Shown: positions 50,654-62,779, numbered from the stretch's first letter. The stretch: DNA of 64,000 nucleotides from Tetramitus jugosus (GCA_937625935.1 OW569350.1:1-64000); one strand, 5' to 3'. A program made the numbers and translations. The notes: generated by a model not told the origin, from the letters alone.

Positions 50654-52715
50654 ATGACAACAAGTGTATTGAACACGCTCACTTCGAGCATCGATCTGAT
50701 GAGTGAAGATGTCATATCTTTGTCGTTCAACATGGTCGATGTGCTATTGAATAGTACCATCGATGATGCAGGTATCTTTTCAAGTGATCAACAAGCTCAA
50801 TTGATGGTTCTCATGATCTCTAACTTGTATGTTGCTTCACAGCAAAGTAACACCACCGAAGTAGCTCTACCTTACATTTATAGACTGTTGAACAAGGTCT
50901 CTCATGGAAAGTTTGTCTCTGATTATGAAACGCTCATTTCTACAAAGGCTTTTGGAATGATAGTGAAGAAGGATTATGGTAGCTTCTTGGATAACAGACC
51001 TTTGCCAACAATGAATCCATGGTTGCTCTGCCATCACTGTCAGATACATTAGACTACTCTGGAGTGTACTCTACACACTTTATAGCGTTCTCTCAGGCTT
51101 CGAATCCCTACAGAAGAAACTCTGAAACAACACCAAACATGGCTTCTTCTGTTGTTACATTCAGAATCGTATCGGGTGATAAGGTCACTCTGACAAATTT
51201 GGGAGAAAACATTTCAATTCGAAATGATAGTAACTTCCATTACGAGTGCATGTACATTGAGGAAGATATTATTGACAATAGTGACTGGAATAATGCTGGC
51301 TGTTGGTTGCACAATGTGACAGATACAGAGGTGATATGCCAATGCTCTCCTACGACTAGTTTTTCCAGCTTTATAATCTATGATCCTAAGAATACAAACA
51401 AGTCTGCACCTGGATTCTATGTGGCTCATATTGCTGTGAATTGTGTCATCCTTATCTGTTCCTTCTCCTTGCTCATCATGCTTATCATTTATCGAAATGA
51501 CCAGCCAATCAAGTCAAGATACATCGCACCATTCGTCGGTCTAACTGCCATTATTCTCGAAACTATTCTCAACGGAATTGCAAGAAATTCGTTGTTGCTT
51601 GCAACTACCAACTACAAAGCGATTAATAGTTTGGCCTATGTCATCATGAGCATTGTGAACCCAATCGTATTGGCTTCCTTGTTCATGTTCTTATGGCAGC
51701 AGTGGAAGATGATTATGTACAGAATGATAACCTCAAATGTAGTTTTCATCAGTGCTTTGTTCGGCATTCTTCTGTTTTCTGGAAGCTACTTTGTTGCAAT
51801 TTCAATTGCTCAAGGAGCTAGTGGAATGAAGAGTAATGTAGCCACCTCGTTCAATTCAATCTCATATGCTACCATGTCTCTGACTATTGCAGTGCTCATT
51901 TTCTTCAGCTTTGTCATTGACTTTTTGCTGTCACTCGTGAAAAAATTGATGTAAACCAAGAGGAAAAGGTTCAAGGAACTATTCAACAATCATTAGGGTA
52001 TTTCACATTGGACGATCCATTAGGCTTCCGATTGGAGAGCTTACTGATGATATTGGCCATGGTACTGATGATTGCTTCATACTCTGTCGGATTGAGAGAT
52101 AGACATGACAAGGATACGACTCCAAAATCAGGTTCCAAGATTGCAGAGTTCATTCTAGATGTCTTGTACATAATCACAAGAGTGTTTGTGTTTGGAGGAT
52201 TCGCCATTGGTCTTCGTCATTTCCAACACAAATTGGCTGAATACCTTGCAGCTCAACGAAAACAAGCTAATCCAAACTAGCTCTATCGAAGAATCTCTGT
52301 TAGAACTGTTGCATGATCAAGTGAGCCTGCGATTGTTCTCTCAATATGCACGCAAAGAGTTTAGTTATGAGAATGTTCTATTATTCCCATTATTGGAATC
52401 TTTCCTAAGAAACAATGAGGATATGAGTGAAGGACAACGAAGAGAACAACTGGAGACAATCTACAACGACTACATTAAATCTGGATGTCCAAACGAGGTT
52501 AACGTTGATGGAAGAACCAGGAACAAAGTAAAGCCCTCCAGGGTGTCATAACAGCCGACATTGGCTCCGATGTCGTAACTTCTTTGCGCAAGGAGATTAT
52601 GCTTTGCATGGGTGACACTTACAGTCGATTTATTGTCACACCACAAGCCGCACGACTCAAACAACTGAGGGATATGGCATCTGGTGTTGAGAAGGATGGT
52701 GGTTTTGAACTCTAA
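50654..52715 (+). pseudogene. GPS-7TM-RGS receptor-like gene with four frame breaks
   Basis: Coding sense continues across four reading frames: 50654-51052, 51019-51954, about 51955-52280 and about 52186-52551, then a last frame ending at TAA 52713-52715. The product would have an ectodomain, a GPS-like Cys motif (GCWLHNVTDTEVICQCSP near 51295-51350) as in adhesion receptors, seven membrane spans (51415-52240) and a C-terminal RGS domain (SLLELLHDQVSLRLFSQYARKEF; ETIYNDYIKSG; then SLRKEIMLCMGDTYSRF). Breaks lie near 51017 (one base short), in the A6 run at 51940-51945 (one short), near 52259 (one extra) and near 52524-52533 (one short). The first could instead be a GTAGCT...TGTCAG intron (50979-51043). 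No other in-frame stops occur, so this is either very recent decay or local assembly error. The 5' end may also be truncated. Confidence 0.8.
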
Positions 52716-52912
52716 GTTCTCGAACTCTTTGCGAAGAATAAATGACTATCAACATGTACGACCCAACAATCACCTCCGTACACTTGACGCATGATCAACA
52801 CTTCTAAAATCATGCGTCGGGCAACAACTTTCTGAGCCGAAACCAAACGTCGCTTGCCACAGAGAAACAATCGCGAGAAAAAAAACAACCGAGCTCTGAT
52901 CGATCTCTCATT

Positions 52913-55405
52913 ATGGTGTGGAACATTGTGAACATTGCAAACAGTAAGACTCTGTTTCCATTGGAGGGATTCCGTGTCGTTGGCTACGCTCCACCACTAC
53001 CTCCATCCAAAACAACCACCAATCATGATCACAACAACAACAACAACAACACACCGATCAATCAACAGTCATCATTATCATCAATGCTCATCATGTTTGG
53101 AGGTGTCGGAGTAGGTCCAATCAGTACCAACAGAGTCTCCAACAACCTCTACACTTGTAAATTCTTCACTCAACAACCATCACCATCTACTTCTTCTTCT
53201 TCTTCTTCTTCCAACAACAATAACAATAATACTAATAATAATAATAGTTTATGTTGTTGGACAGAACAATCAACCATTAATTCAAACTTGTTTCAATCAA
53301 AGAGTCGAATGGATCATGCCATGTGCATTGTTGGTCATCACTTGTATGTCCTGGGTGGTAGGAGTAGCACAACTGTTGGACTCACTAGAAAAACTCCATT
53401 GTCTGATGATGGTCACATCATGTACATGCTCAATCTAAAGTCATTTGTTTGGAGTAATGATCATACGAGTAGTAGTAGAAGTAGTAGTAGGAGTAATAGT
53501 AGTGGAAATAAGAGTAGTAGTAGCAGTAGTAGTAGTGGAAGTCATAGTGATACGGCAGCATCGAAAATGGGTGATAATGTGCGTGTTCCTGTGGCTCGTT
53601 TCGGTCATACGTTGAGTCATAGCTATGCCAGTACATTTCCAAAAATCATATTCATGTTTGGAGGTGTTGTGGCCACTCAAACATCATCTAATATACAGAA
53701 TAGTAATAGTAATAGTAGTAGTGGTGGTGGTGGAGCAAGTGTGAGAGAAGTAAATGAATTGTGGATGTTTGATACTGTAGATGAACAGTGGTACAATTAT
53801 GATCGATTCTGTGCCATTCATAAGCGGAGTAGTAGTAGTAGTAGTGGCGGTGGTGGTGGTGGTCATCGGAGTCATGTGAGTGGTCCACGTGCGAGACATG
53901 GTCATTTGGCTCACATTGTAAACAATCATTTGTATATTATTGGTGGAACGACATTGAATGGTCAACCGATTGGTGATATTTGGAAATTGAATTTGACGAG
54001 TATGGAATGGTGCTTGGTCAAGTTGGATCCATCGTTGGAATCGTTTGTGCCCGTACGAGGCGCTTCCAGTGTACTCATTGGATCCAAAATTGTAATATAT
54101 GGTGGTAGATTGGTCAATGGAAACAATTTGTCGTGCTTGCTTGTGTTTGACACATTGAGCGCACAGTTTGGAATGATTGAATCCAGTACGATTGCTCAAA
54201 TACCAAACGGTCTCGTTCATCACTCGCTCGTATTGAACGGAATGGATATTTGGTTGATTGGTGGTCGACAGAGACTATCGTCTCTGATGCCTGCCTACAA
54301 CAGCAATACCTATTGCTTCTCTCTGATGATATCCGATCCACCGAAACCAAAGATCGTACCGCACAAGGTTCTCAATCCACAGACAGGTGCTACATTTGTC
54401 GAGAATGAAGTCATTTCTCAGTTAACAGAATCTGATATCGCACTGCGCGAACAAAAGATTGATCTGATTTGTCAATTGATGCGCAGTAGTGACTCTAGCG
54501 AGTATTCGAGGCTACAGGCACTCATGTACATGCGAGATATTAGTCATCCCGATACCTTAAACATTTTCTACTCCAATATCAATGCACAACAAGCGTTGAT
54601 TCAAGTACTGAGTAACGGAGATGAGGAACAAGTGATTGTCGTTGCTGATATCTTGCGCAAGTATGTGAGACAGACAGATCAAGGATTTATCCCAACGATT
54701 GTCACAACACAAATGATACGGTTCCTCGAGAGTTATTTGACACATGTGGACAGTGCTGCCAAGTTGCAGCAGAGCAATATGGCAATGATGGACAAGGTTC
54801 TTAATTTTCAAGTATATGATCAGTATATGCTTCGGTTCGAGGATTTGATGCAAAATTTTGGTATGATACTCAAGATCTCTGTTGTGTAATCACTTTTAAT
54901 AGGTGCCTGACTGACACGTCGATTTTCTTTGTCACAAACAATCATCAGATTATTATCAATCGATATCGAAAGATATTCTCAATGTATTTATTCATGTATT
55001 CCAATTGAGTCAGATTGAACATCCAATGATCTCTCATATCGTTCACATCGCATCCCGAGCCTTGCTATTCCTAGCCAAGAATGCTCATAACTTTGGTATG
55101 TCGAAGCAACCATCTCAATCATATACACCATGAATTCAATTCTCACTTTATTTACTTGTTTTACAGCAACAAAATGCAAGAAAACATTCTGCAAGGCAGT
55201 ATACAAGTACTTATCAGCACAGTTCGAAATGATGAATACGCGCCAGATGCAAAACAACACCGAGACAAACGATCCAGTTTCTAAGCAAACAGTGGACAAT
55301 GTTCTGCAAGCCATCTATTTATTGTCACAACGGAGTAAGACAGTAGCCAAACAACTCGACTATTTCATCGATGTGTATGAAAATCAAGTTCGAAACAACA
55401 CCTGA
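52913..55405 (+). CDS. Kelch-repeat protein with C-terminal helical repeats, three exons
   Basis: Exons 52913-54860, 54949-55095 and 55167-55405 join in frame to 777 residues. Introns are 88 nt (GTATGA donor, ATCATCAG acceptor) and 71 nt (GTATGT, TTTTACAG); without the first splice a stop follows at 54889. Residues about 50-470 hold Kelch blades (LIMFGGVGVG, LYVLGGRSS, IFMFGGVV, LYIIGGTTLNGQ, IVIYGGRL, IWLIGGRQ) interrupted by Ser, Asn and Gly runs. From about 500 the chain becomes helical and ARM-like (REQKIDLICQLMRSSDSSEYSRLQALMYM; QALIQVLSNGDEEQVIVVADILRKYV; HIVHIASRALLFLAKNAHNF). A cytosolic scaffold is plausible, but no named orthologue is recognised. Confidence 0.88.
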
Positions 55406-55446
55406 ATGAATAACATCAAACTTTAGTGCGAAAGACATAATGCGTT

Positions 55447-56793
55447 TTATTTTTTGTTTTGGTTGGCAGAATCTTGACCAAAGATTGGCAAAAAGTTCAA
55501 ATGGTGGTTCTTGTCCATGGTGTACTTGTCGAACCGATGTTGCTTAAACTTGAAATTAGTCTTCTTAAACTGCTGTTCTGGATTGTCCTTTTGTCTCTCT
55601 GCCATCTTTACATTACGCTTGTATCCCTTGACGAGACGCAATTCCTTTTCTGCTTCCAATCTCAACATTTTTTGATACAGTTTCTTTCGTTCTTCGTGCT
55701 CTCCTATCGATGCCCAATCAAACTTTGAAACGTACTTGACAGACAATGTTCTAGAGTCACGTCTCGATATTGGTGCTCCATTGACTGACAGAGCCACTCT
55801 CTTTGCCGTATTCTTGTCCTCGTACTCGACATAGAAACCAACCAAGTGCTTCTTTCGATTCCGGAATTCATACTCTGGCGCAACACGCGTAATCGAACCA
55901 AATTCAATAAAGAAACGACGAATGGCCTCTGGTGAACTGAATCGATTGATCAAATCCATACCAAACGGTTTTTGAACAAAAATGACACCTCTCGACGCTT
56001 GTTCAATCCTCAATTGTTCATAGTCGAACGGACGAACGAATTTTGGCTCCTTGATCTCCATTTTTGATAAATCAATCTTGTTTCTGTTGATCAACAGCGA
56101 TGACGATGCATCATCACCATTTTCAACTGTAGTCGTCGCTGCTGCTACTGCTGCTGCTCCCGGAGTGTTTGACACGATACGATCAAACCATGCTTCTTCT
56201 TCTTGATCATCATCGTCACCATTGTTGTTTTCATCATCATCATCTTCATCATCACCACCACTTGATTTCTTGGTATCGTGTTCAACTCTTGCATCAGCAA
56301 CATCATCAGAAATATCTTCAGTGATTGTAAATGCATAGGATGGCTCATCTTCATCATCACTGTCATCACTATCACTACTGCTGTCACTGTCACTACTACT
56401 ATCACTACTACTGTTACTGTTGTTATCATCTTCACTATTGTTGTTATTAGTACTACCAATAGTTTCATCATCATCATCACTATCACTTTCATTGTCAGAA
56501 TTTTCATCATAGGATTTCAATGCATCCATCATTAGATTTTCATCATCCTCATCATCATCATCAGAATCCAAACCACTCATATTTTCATTCTCAGCATCAG
56601 AATCACTATTGTCATTGAAGAATTGTTGTTCCATTTCATCATTGGATTCATCATCATCATCATCACTGTAAGAGAGAACATCCATTTTCTTGTGTTTCAG
56701 AGGAGTGGTTGTTGTCGATGATGCAGCAGCAAGTTTTCGTTTCACCATTTTTGTTTTATTTGTTGGGTTTTTCACTCGTCTGCAAGTTTTCAT
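55447..56793 (-). CDS. ESF2: ESF2/ABT1-like rRNA-processing RNA-binding protein
   Basis: 448 residues from ATG 56793 (MKTCRRV) or 433 from 56748 (MVKRKLAAA); the frame reaches 56832 without an ATG. Residues about 30-220 are extremely acidic Asp/Ser/Glu/Asn runs. From about 255 comes an RRM of the ESF2/ABT1 kind: GVIFVQKPFGMDLINRF, RRFFIEFGSITRVAPE, HLVGFYVEYEDKNTAKRVALSVNGAPI and VKYVSKFDWASIGE, followed by a basic helix (YQKMLRLEAEKELRLVKG). ESF2 is a nucleolar factor of the small-subunit processome, needed for early 18S rRNA cleavages. The long acidic N-terminus is typical of nucleolar proteins. It ends 41 bases from the convergent Kelch gene. Confidence 0.87.
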   Translation of the reverse strand: MKTCRRVKNPTNKTKMVKRKLAAASSTTTTPLKHKKMDVLSYSDDDDDESNDEMEQQFFNDNSDSDAENENMSGLDSDDDDEDDENLMMDALKSYDENSDNESDSDDDDETIGSTNNNNSEDDNNSNSSSDSSSDSDSSSDSDDSDDEDEPSYAFTITEDISDDVADARVEHDTKKSSGGDDEDDDDENNNGDDDDQEEEAWFDRIVSNTPGAAAVAAATTTVENGDDASSSLLINRNKIDLSKMEIKEPKFVRPFDYEQLRIEQASRGVIFVQKPFGMDLINRFSSPEAIRRFFIEFGSITRVAPEYEFRNRKKHLVGFYVEYEDKNTAKRVALSVNGAPISRRDSRTLSVKYVSKFDWASIGEHEERKKLYQKMLRLEAEKELRLVKGYKRNVKMAERQKDNPEQQFKKTNFKFKQHRFDKYTMDKNHHLNFLPIFGQDSANQNKK

Positions 56794-57408
56794 TTCACCG
56801 CTCAGCGCTTCAATGAACTTGGTGATGTTCAAATTTTTATCACGGCATTCTCTGAGGCTTGCTTACTTTTGAGGATCCTCCAGGAGATGCCCGTGAGAAA
56901 GCTTGCACCATATCCGTAAACTAATGTCCCTTCAAAACTCAATGGTGACAGTCTGAGCTCCTGGCAGCTTATCAATGCCTTTAACATTCCCATCCTGCCA
57001 CCGTTCAATAGGTTAGGAGGATCAAAGGACTTCAGAGGTAATTTCATTGAAGAATTTTCGAAGCTTGTGCCAACCTGTTTTCTTTGGATTTGTCGATGGA
57101 CTGCTGTACGGACCTGTCAACAAACTTGATGTTTGTAATAGCCCTAATCACACGTCAGGAGGTCTCTTCCAAGAACAGAATCAGGGCACTGAAGAAGCTG
57201 AAGCGACGAATGATCAATAAGAGCATATTGTTCAACAGCAGGTGGATGTGCACCAACAAGAGCATTTCAGAAGACTCAACTAATATTGTTCGCATTAAAA
57301 TGTCGCACAGGTTTTTATCACACTCTTGCGTCATGACGTGATTGTAATGCACATCATCACTGTCACTATCACTACTATCACCGTTGCGATTGATCACAAA
57401 GGAAATCT
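56794..57408. other. 615-base gap with possible small spliced minus-strand gene
   Basis: No family is recognised. On the minus strand a 72-codon frame starts with ATG at 57047 (MKLPLKSFDPPNLLNGG) and has varied, protein-like composition; another minus frame ending near 57020 reads SSLLTGPYSSPSTNPKKTG and HKLRKFFNEIT. These lie in different frames and could be exons, but I could not find a consistent splice model. It may also be the 3' part of ADAT1 transcripts or the leader of the ESF2 gene. Confidence 0.4.
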
Positions 57409-58983
57409 TTATTTGCCACCTGCATGCAATGTAAAGGAGTAATACTTTTCAGGATCGGTGAACACCCAGTGATCAAATGGTTCACAACCAAAGAAGAGCT
57501 TCCGCCGCTCTACATAATCACTAAGTTGACTTTTGGCTGTTAAATAGCTGACAGTTGCATTGTCATCATGTGTCGAGCTGGTGCCGACTGCCTTCCGCAG
57601 CTCGCAATAACTCTCTAGGAACTTGTAGGGCGAAATGATACTAAAGCACTTGGGCTTCGACAAATCCTTCTTACCTACTCCGAGCTTATTGCCTCTGTGA
57701 CCAATGATCGCCTCCGCAGTGTTTGGTGCGACATATAGCATCGAGGTGGAACATGCATTCACTCTCTCGTCGCTCTTTCCATCCTGAAAATTCAACTCGC
57801 AACACATAAAGTACGGCTTTGTGATATCCTTCAGATGTTCGTGCATGACTGTATAAACATGTGACATACGTCCGTCAAACGCTCTCTGCATAGACTCGGG
57901 TTCAAAATAAACTGAATTGCCAATGGTTATCGTAGACATGCGTATTGGTTCAGGAATGAATTGTGAAATCAACGATCCCTGTATACCAAGTACATTCCAC
58001 TTACTTAACTTGTCTGAGCATGACATGCTGATTGTACGAGGTCCACGCCCAGGTTTCGTTCGAACAATGCCCTGCTTCTGCTCTGTACTTCCGAATTCCG
58101 TCTCTGTTTCTGCACCGGGTACATAGGCTTTCGAAGTGATTGGTCGTGCGCCTGTCCTTCCACAATTTTCATCCTTTTGATTTGTTTTCAATTTCTTCGA
58201 AGGATTCTCTGTCACATCAGTTTCATGGTTTGTTGTTTCTTTGTCTCTTGTTCGTTTCATTTGTTTTTCATTGCCAGTCTTTTCATTATTGACACAAGAG
58301 GAGTTTCTGTCCACTCCATCATCAGGACTTTTTGCTTCGATCTGTTGTTCCTGTTGTTCATCTGACGTGGAGACAGCAGGCGCATGAATAGAAGCATCAC
58401 CACACGGTGATTGATTCACAAAAAAGTGGAAGCTCACATGACTTTTTAACCGAAAGTAACCACTCTTGTTATTCTCATCATCACCTACACAATACTCCAA
58501 AATACACGCACGATCATCACTGATCATCGTACTACTCTTCTTATCCTTATTATTACAATATCTCCTATTCTCATTATTCTCATCACCATTATCATTCTGT
58601 TTGTTATGATTCGCACTCTCCAGAGCTCTATTCATTTGATAATACAGATATCGCATAAAAGACCGTCGAGTCATGACTTCTGCATGCGCATCATGCACCA
58701 ACGATCCATCACACTTCATCATATCATATCCAATGCACTTTGTACCCGTTCCTAATGCCACTACACTGAGACGATACTGTTCATCAAATTGTTCACACTG
58801 ACAAATCGATGCCAATAGAGTCCACTCTTGTTTCTGAGCACTTGGCTTACCATTCTTTGGCAATTTGGCATATTGATTCAACGTTAGCTCTACAATGTGT
58901 TTGGACAGCTCTGAATTATGATGATTCAGTGTAGAGAGATGTTGGTGCCATTGACCAGCAAATGTCTTGCTCTGTTGTTGCAT
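57409..58983 (-). CDS. ADAT1: tRNA-specific adenosine deaminase 1
   Basis: 524 residues from ATG 58983 (MQQQSKTF); the open frame to 59220 begins with TTG and would run into the divergent RELCH promoter. The deaminase signature is complete: DAHAEVMTRRSF near residue 95 (zinc His and catalytic Glu), NQSPCGDASIH near 192 and SCSDKLSKWNVLG near 320 (zinc Cys residues). RTGARPITSK and RTKPGRG between them bind the inositol-phosphate/RNA region in ADAR-type enzymes. The C-terminus includes the PKCFSIISPYKF and EYCELRKAVGT parts. Between PCGDAS and the RTGARP motif is a polar insert rich in Gln, Glu and Lys. ADAT1 converts A37 to inosine in eukaryotic tRNA-Ala. Confidence 0.94.
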   Translation of the reverse strand: MQQQSKTFAGQWHQHLSTLNHHNSELSKHIVELTLNQYAKLPKNGKPSAQKQEWTLLASICQCEQFDEQYRLSVVALGTGTKCIGYDMMKCDGSLVHDAHAEVMTRRSFMRYLYYQMNRALESANHNKQNDNGDENNENRRYCNNKDKKSSTMISDDRACILEYCVGDDENNKSGYFRLKSHVSFHFFVNQSPCGDASIHAPAVSTSDEQQEQQIEAKSPDDGVDRNSSCVNNEKTGNEKQMKRTRDKETTNHETDVTENPSKKLKTNQKDENCGRTGARPITSKAYVPGAETETEFGSTEQKQGIVRTKPGRGPRTISMSCSDKLSKWNVLGIQGSLISQFIPEPIRMSTITIGNSVYFEPESMQRAFDGRMSHVYTVMHEHLKDITKPYFMCCELNFQDGKSDERVNACSTSMLYVAPNTAEAIIGHRGNKLGVGKKDLSKPKCFSIISPYKFLESYCELRKAVGTSSTHDDNATVSYLTAKSQLSDYVERRKLFFGCEPFDHWVFTDPEKYYSFTLHAGGK

Positions 58984-59244
58984 CTTGTGTGTAGTTTTCT
59001 TTTCTCTATTGTCGGCCAATTGCACAAAGAAGATTTTTTTTATTTGGCGATTGCAGACTGATGGAAACGAATCCAGTTCCTTGAGAAGCTGATTTCGCTT
59101 CTGAAAGCACAAAGAACTTTTTTCGAGGGATTGTTGAAAGGTTTGATTCAAACAATCGCAAAAAAACAAACAACAACAACAGTCACCATCCCACTCATCC
59201 ACCTCATTCAATCTCCCCAATTAACACAACAACGAGATTGAATA

Positions 59245-62200
59245 ATGAACGATTGGGTAGCTTCCTACTTGGTCAAGGAAAATTTCCTGTTGACTGCACT
59301 CGAATTCTATCAAGAACTCAAAGAAAGTGGCAAGGATCAACGCCTCCTGTCCAAACTCTTCAAACACAGAGAGTACAGCGATGATGAAACATTTACACGA
59401 AAGCAGAGAGACACCGAAGTTGGTCTACCACCCAATTTGATTGCCAGTGATGATAATAGTAAGCTACTGCAGAGTCAACTTCAAAAAAAAGATGAAAAGA
59501 TTAATGTGCTACAGTATGAGATTCGTATCATGAAGGCCGATGTTGATAAACTGAAGCAACAATTGTCTGAATCGTATCAAAAATCGCAACGCATTCAAAA
59601 ACAACGAATGGCAGAGCAGTTACAGTCTGGAGGTGGAGGAGGTGGTGGAGTAGGAGGCAGTGCCAACACAACGATATCTTCTAGTGCGAGCAGCACTGGA
59701 TTGGCAGAGCTCTTGTCCAGTAATGAATTTCATCGAGGTCGGAGTTTATCTGTGGATGTGTCGTCTGGATTGAGTATTTCTCCATCGATTGACGGTTTAC
59801 AGGCGGATGGTGGTGGTGAGTCACAGCAGGAGGGAGATGCGTCAAATTCTCAACCCATTAATCAACAAGAAAAACAGGTGAGTAACAGTATTATTTTGAT
59901 TATTGGTGGTTGTGTGTCGCATCAGTGTGTCTGTCTTTGAACAGGCTTCTTTTTTGTCATAATGCTTACACGTGTGCACTTTTTATCTAAATGGTTGTTG
60001 CTATGAATATCATTTATAGACTATCAATTTTATGATCAAGAGATTTTTGATGGACAATGATTACAAGATATCGGCCATTAGTTTTTCAGATGAGGTCAGT
60101 GAGACAGACATGATCAATATGGATGAAGTTTGGAACGAGGGCGAATCTAACGATAGGGAGCAAGACTTGAATCTCTTGTTCCTGTATCGATACTATTTCA
60201 AGGGATCAGATCAATCAAAGCAACGAATGAAGGATACAAAGGCCCTTCGAGATGCACTATCCAGCATTGAACAAAAGAATAAGATGATTAAGACATATGA
60301 ACAGAGTTTGTTAGCACAGGAGAAGAATATTGACGCTTTGCAGAATGAGAATAGTGAACTACGTGATCGACTCACTCTGCTCGAGTCAGGCAACCCTGTA
60401 CCAGTCAGTGTACCAGTCAAAAAGGTTGATCTCATGCCGCGATTGCTGCCAAAGGATGGCACTGTCATCAAGCAAACAAAGGAGTCTCCAACCGAATCCA
60501 TCAGAGAAATATCAGTTTTGCAAGCCAAACTGAAGGAGTATGAAGACCAAGATAAGAGTTTGATATTTATGATTGGTCAGAAACTTCCTTCATTGGTCAG
60601 AGCGGTCAAAGCTAATAAGCGTGAAGAGTTTATGCCAATCCTTATTGCTACCTTGACGATGCACACCGATTTTGAAGTGAGAAACAAGCTATCTGCTCTG
60701 CTGTTCAATCTTATCAAGGTTCCTGATTCAACTCAACGAGAAATCATTATGGATGGTTGTATTAATTTGGCGCGACAAATCTCACCCGACAAGTTTGAAA
60801 ACGAATTGTTGCCTCAGTGTTGGGAACAAGTCGAGAATAAGCATCCAGAGCGAAGAATTCTTGTGGCTGATGCCTGCGGACATCTTGCGAGCTACATATC
60901 TCCAGCTCTAAGGTACAGTTTATTGCTGAGTATGATTTCTCAACTCATAAGTGATCGAGTGGAAGACGTACGATCCAGTGTAGCATCAAACTTGGCTCGC
61001 TTAGTGCAAAGTTTCGAGGACATTGCCGAAAGTGCAAGCAAATATCCACAAGTGGAGGAAATGTTGCTCCAACTATTGTACGATCGATCATACAATGTTG
61101 GTAGAATAGCGAAAGATACATTGGCTCCAGTCGTGGTAAAGTGGGCGAACGGATTCAATCTCGTGTTTGATAAGCTATTTGCCACATTATTTAAACATAT
61201 GGAGTCAATTGCAGCAAAGAAGCTCGAAAGAATGGAGAAAGATACGGACAAATTGTCAATGCTGTTAGAAACAATCAAGGGACTTATTCCACTTCTCTCA
61301 AATATCGCATTGGATACGATGCCGTCTGAGTTGGATGTTGAAGTGCCCGGTAGTCAGTCAAACACAAAACGTGATCAATTTGATTACTTTTGGAGCAAGT
61401 ATGATGCAGTAAGAGATAGACCCCTGATTGACAAATGGCCAGTGATCAAATGGATATCCGATACTGGATTGGATCGAATAATCTCTATTGCCGTATCAAC
61501 TGATGTGGATCTCAAGTCAGTCACAGAGTTGTGCAATTCGTTGATATTTGAGTTGTGCTTCAAATTCGGTCGTCGTTTCACGAACAAGATTGTACAACCA
61601 AAGTTCCTCTCCTATCTATCTCAACAAGATGTGTCTGTTCTCAAGCAGAAACAAGTATTCTTGAACAAGGAACAACAAGTCACCACCTATTTGCTAAAGG
61701 AACGCTTGTTGCCAACATATATTGTTGGTGTCATTGCTTCTTGTGATTCTTCTGTAATGGCAGACTTTGTGCGAGAATTGGTAGTGAGTGTAGGACTGAA
61801 CGAGAAGGGTTGGTCGAGCGAACATATACCCATTTTACATAACTCACTCAGTTTGAGTTGCAGAGTTGGAGGTGAACTCATGGACCACGTTCTATCGGTC
61901 CTCTGGAACTTGTGCGTACATCCAGCGAAAACCGTCAGACAAATTGTAGTTAATTTATTTTCAGTTCTGATGGATGCTTTGGATTCGAACACTATTTCCA
62001 CACGATTGATGAAGGCTCTCGTGACCATGTCTACGGATCCCGAGAGAAACGTACGAATAAGCGCTATTCAGGGATTGGGTCGCCTAGCATTGAATATCTC
62101 TGCTCAGGGCGACTTGGATCGATTAGGTCTGCAGTTTGACAACTTTTTCGCCTCTCCAGATTATGAGATTCGGTATGAAGCACTGAAAATCTACTCGCAG

Positions 62201-62584
62201 ATTATTCCAAAGGTTGAGACTTATTTCCGAGATCAATACATACTTAAAAAGTTGGTTAAGGTGGGCTCTGAAAACAATTTGAAGAGTGACCAGAGTGATA
62301 GAAAGAGAACTGCTCTACTGTTGTTTGATTGCTACAGAGCACTCAACGGTTGTGTCCTGACCAGGGATGCCGTTTCTAAGTACATTATCGGTGGTCTGGA
62401 GATGCTCGAAAGAGATTGCCACTTGCTAAACGACTCCACTCACAAGACCGTCAATGACATGATCAGAGATATGAAGCGAGGTCTCGATCCAAACTATGGC
62501 AACGAACCAAAACCAAACAACACTACCACAGACCCTAACAACAGACTGAAACAAATTTTCACACTCGGATTGGGAGGTAAATAA
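59245..62584 (+). CDS. RELCH: RELCH-like LisH/coiled-coil/HEAT protein, two exons
   Basis: Exons 59245-59877 and 60020-62584 join in phase 0 to 1065 residues; the 142-nt intron has a GTGAGT donor and TTTATAG acceptor and is the longest intron seen here. Residues 1-35 are LisH-like (MNDWVASYLVKENFLLTALEFYQEL), then a coiled coil at about 75-120, a Gly/Ser linker, and TINFMIKRFLMDNDYKISAISFSDEV at the splice, which matches the second LisH-type segment of RELCH (KIAA1468). A second coil follows, and HEAT repeats fill about 310-960 (DRVEDVRSSVASNLARLV; DPERNVRISAIQGLGRLAL). Human RELCH (1216 residues) links Rab11 recycling endosomes to the Golgi for cholesterol transfer. The fit is good over the whole length. 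Confidence 0.92.
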
Positions 62585-62779
62585 TCAGTAGATGCTAGTC
62601 GCGTCAACCGTGTAAAAGTTACAAAAATTTATCTGTTCTTTATCTCGCAAAAATAGAACCCTAAAGTCTGGATACAATAAATACTATCCGGGTACCCAGT
62701 GCGACAAGATCTTTAAAGCTTTCCTTCACTCACATACCCTAAAACCAAAGCACTCTGGCTGTCCAATTGAATTGAAAAC

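Noticed and set aside
50979-51043. 65-nt intron explaining the first frame change in the receptor gene
   Set aside because: Phase fits, but the donor GTAGCT is unlike the GTATG/GTGAG donors elsewhere, and the removed stretch reads as good coding sequence; kept only as an alternative.
54988-55314. 108-codon minus-strand frame
   Set aside because: It lies opposite exons 2 and 3 of the Kelch gene, whose splice junctions and phase are consistent.
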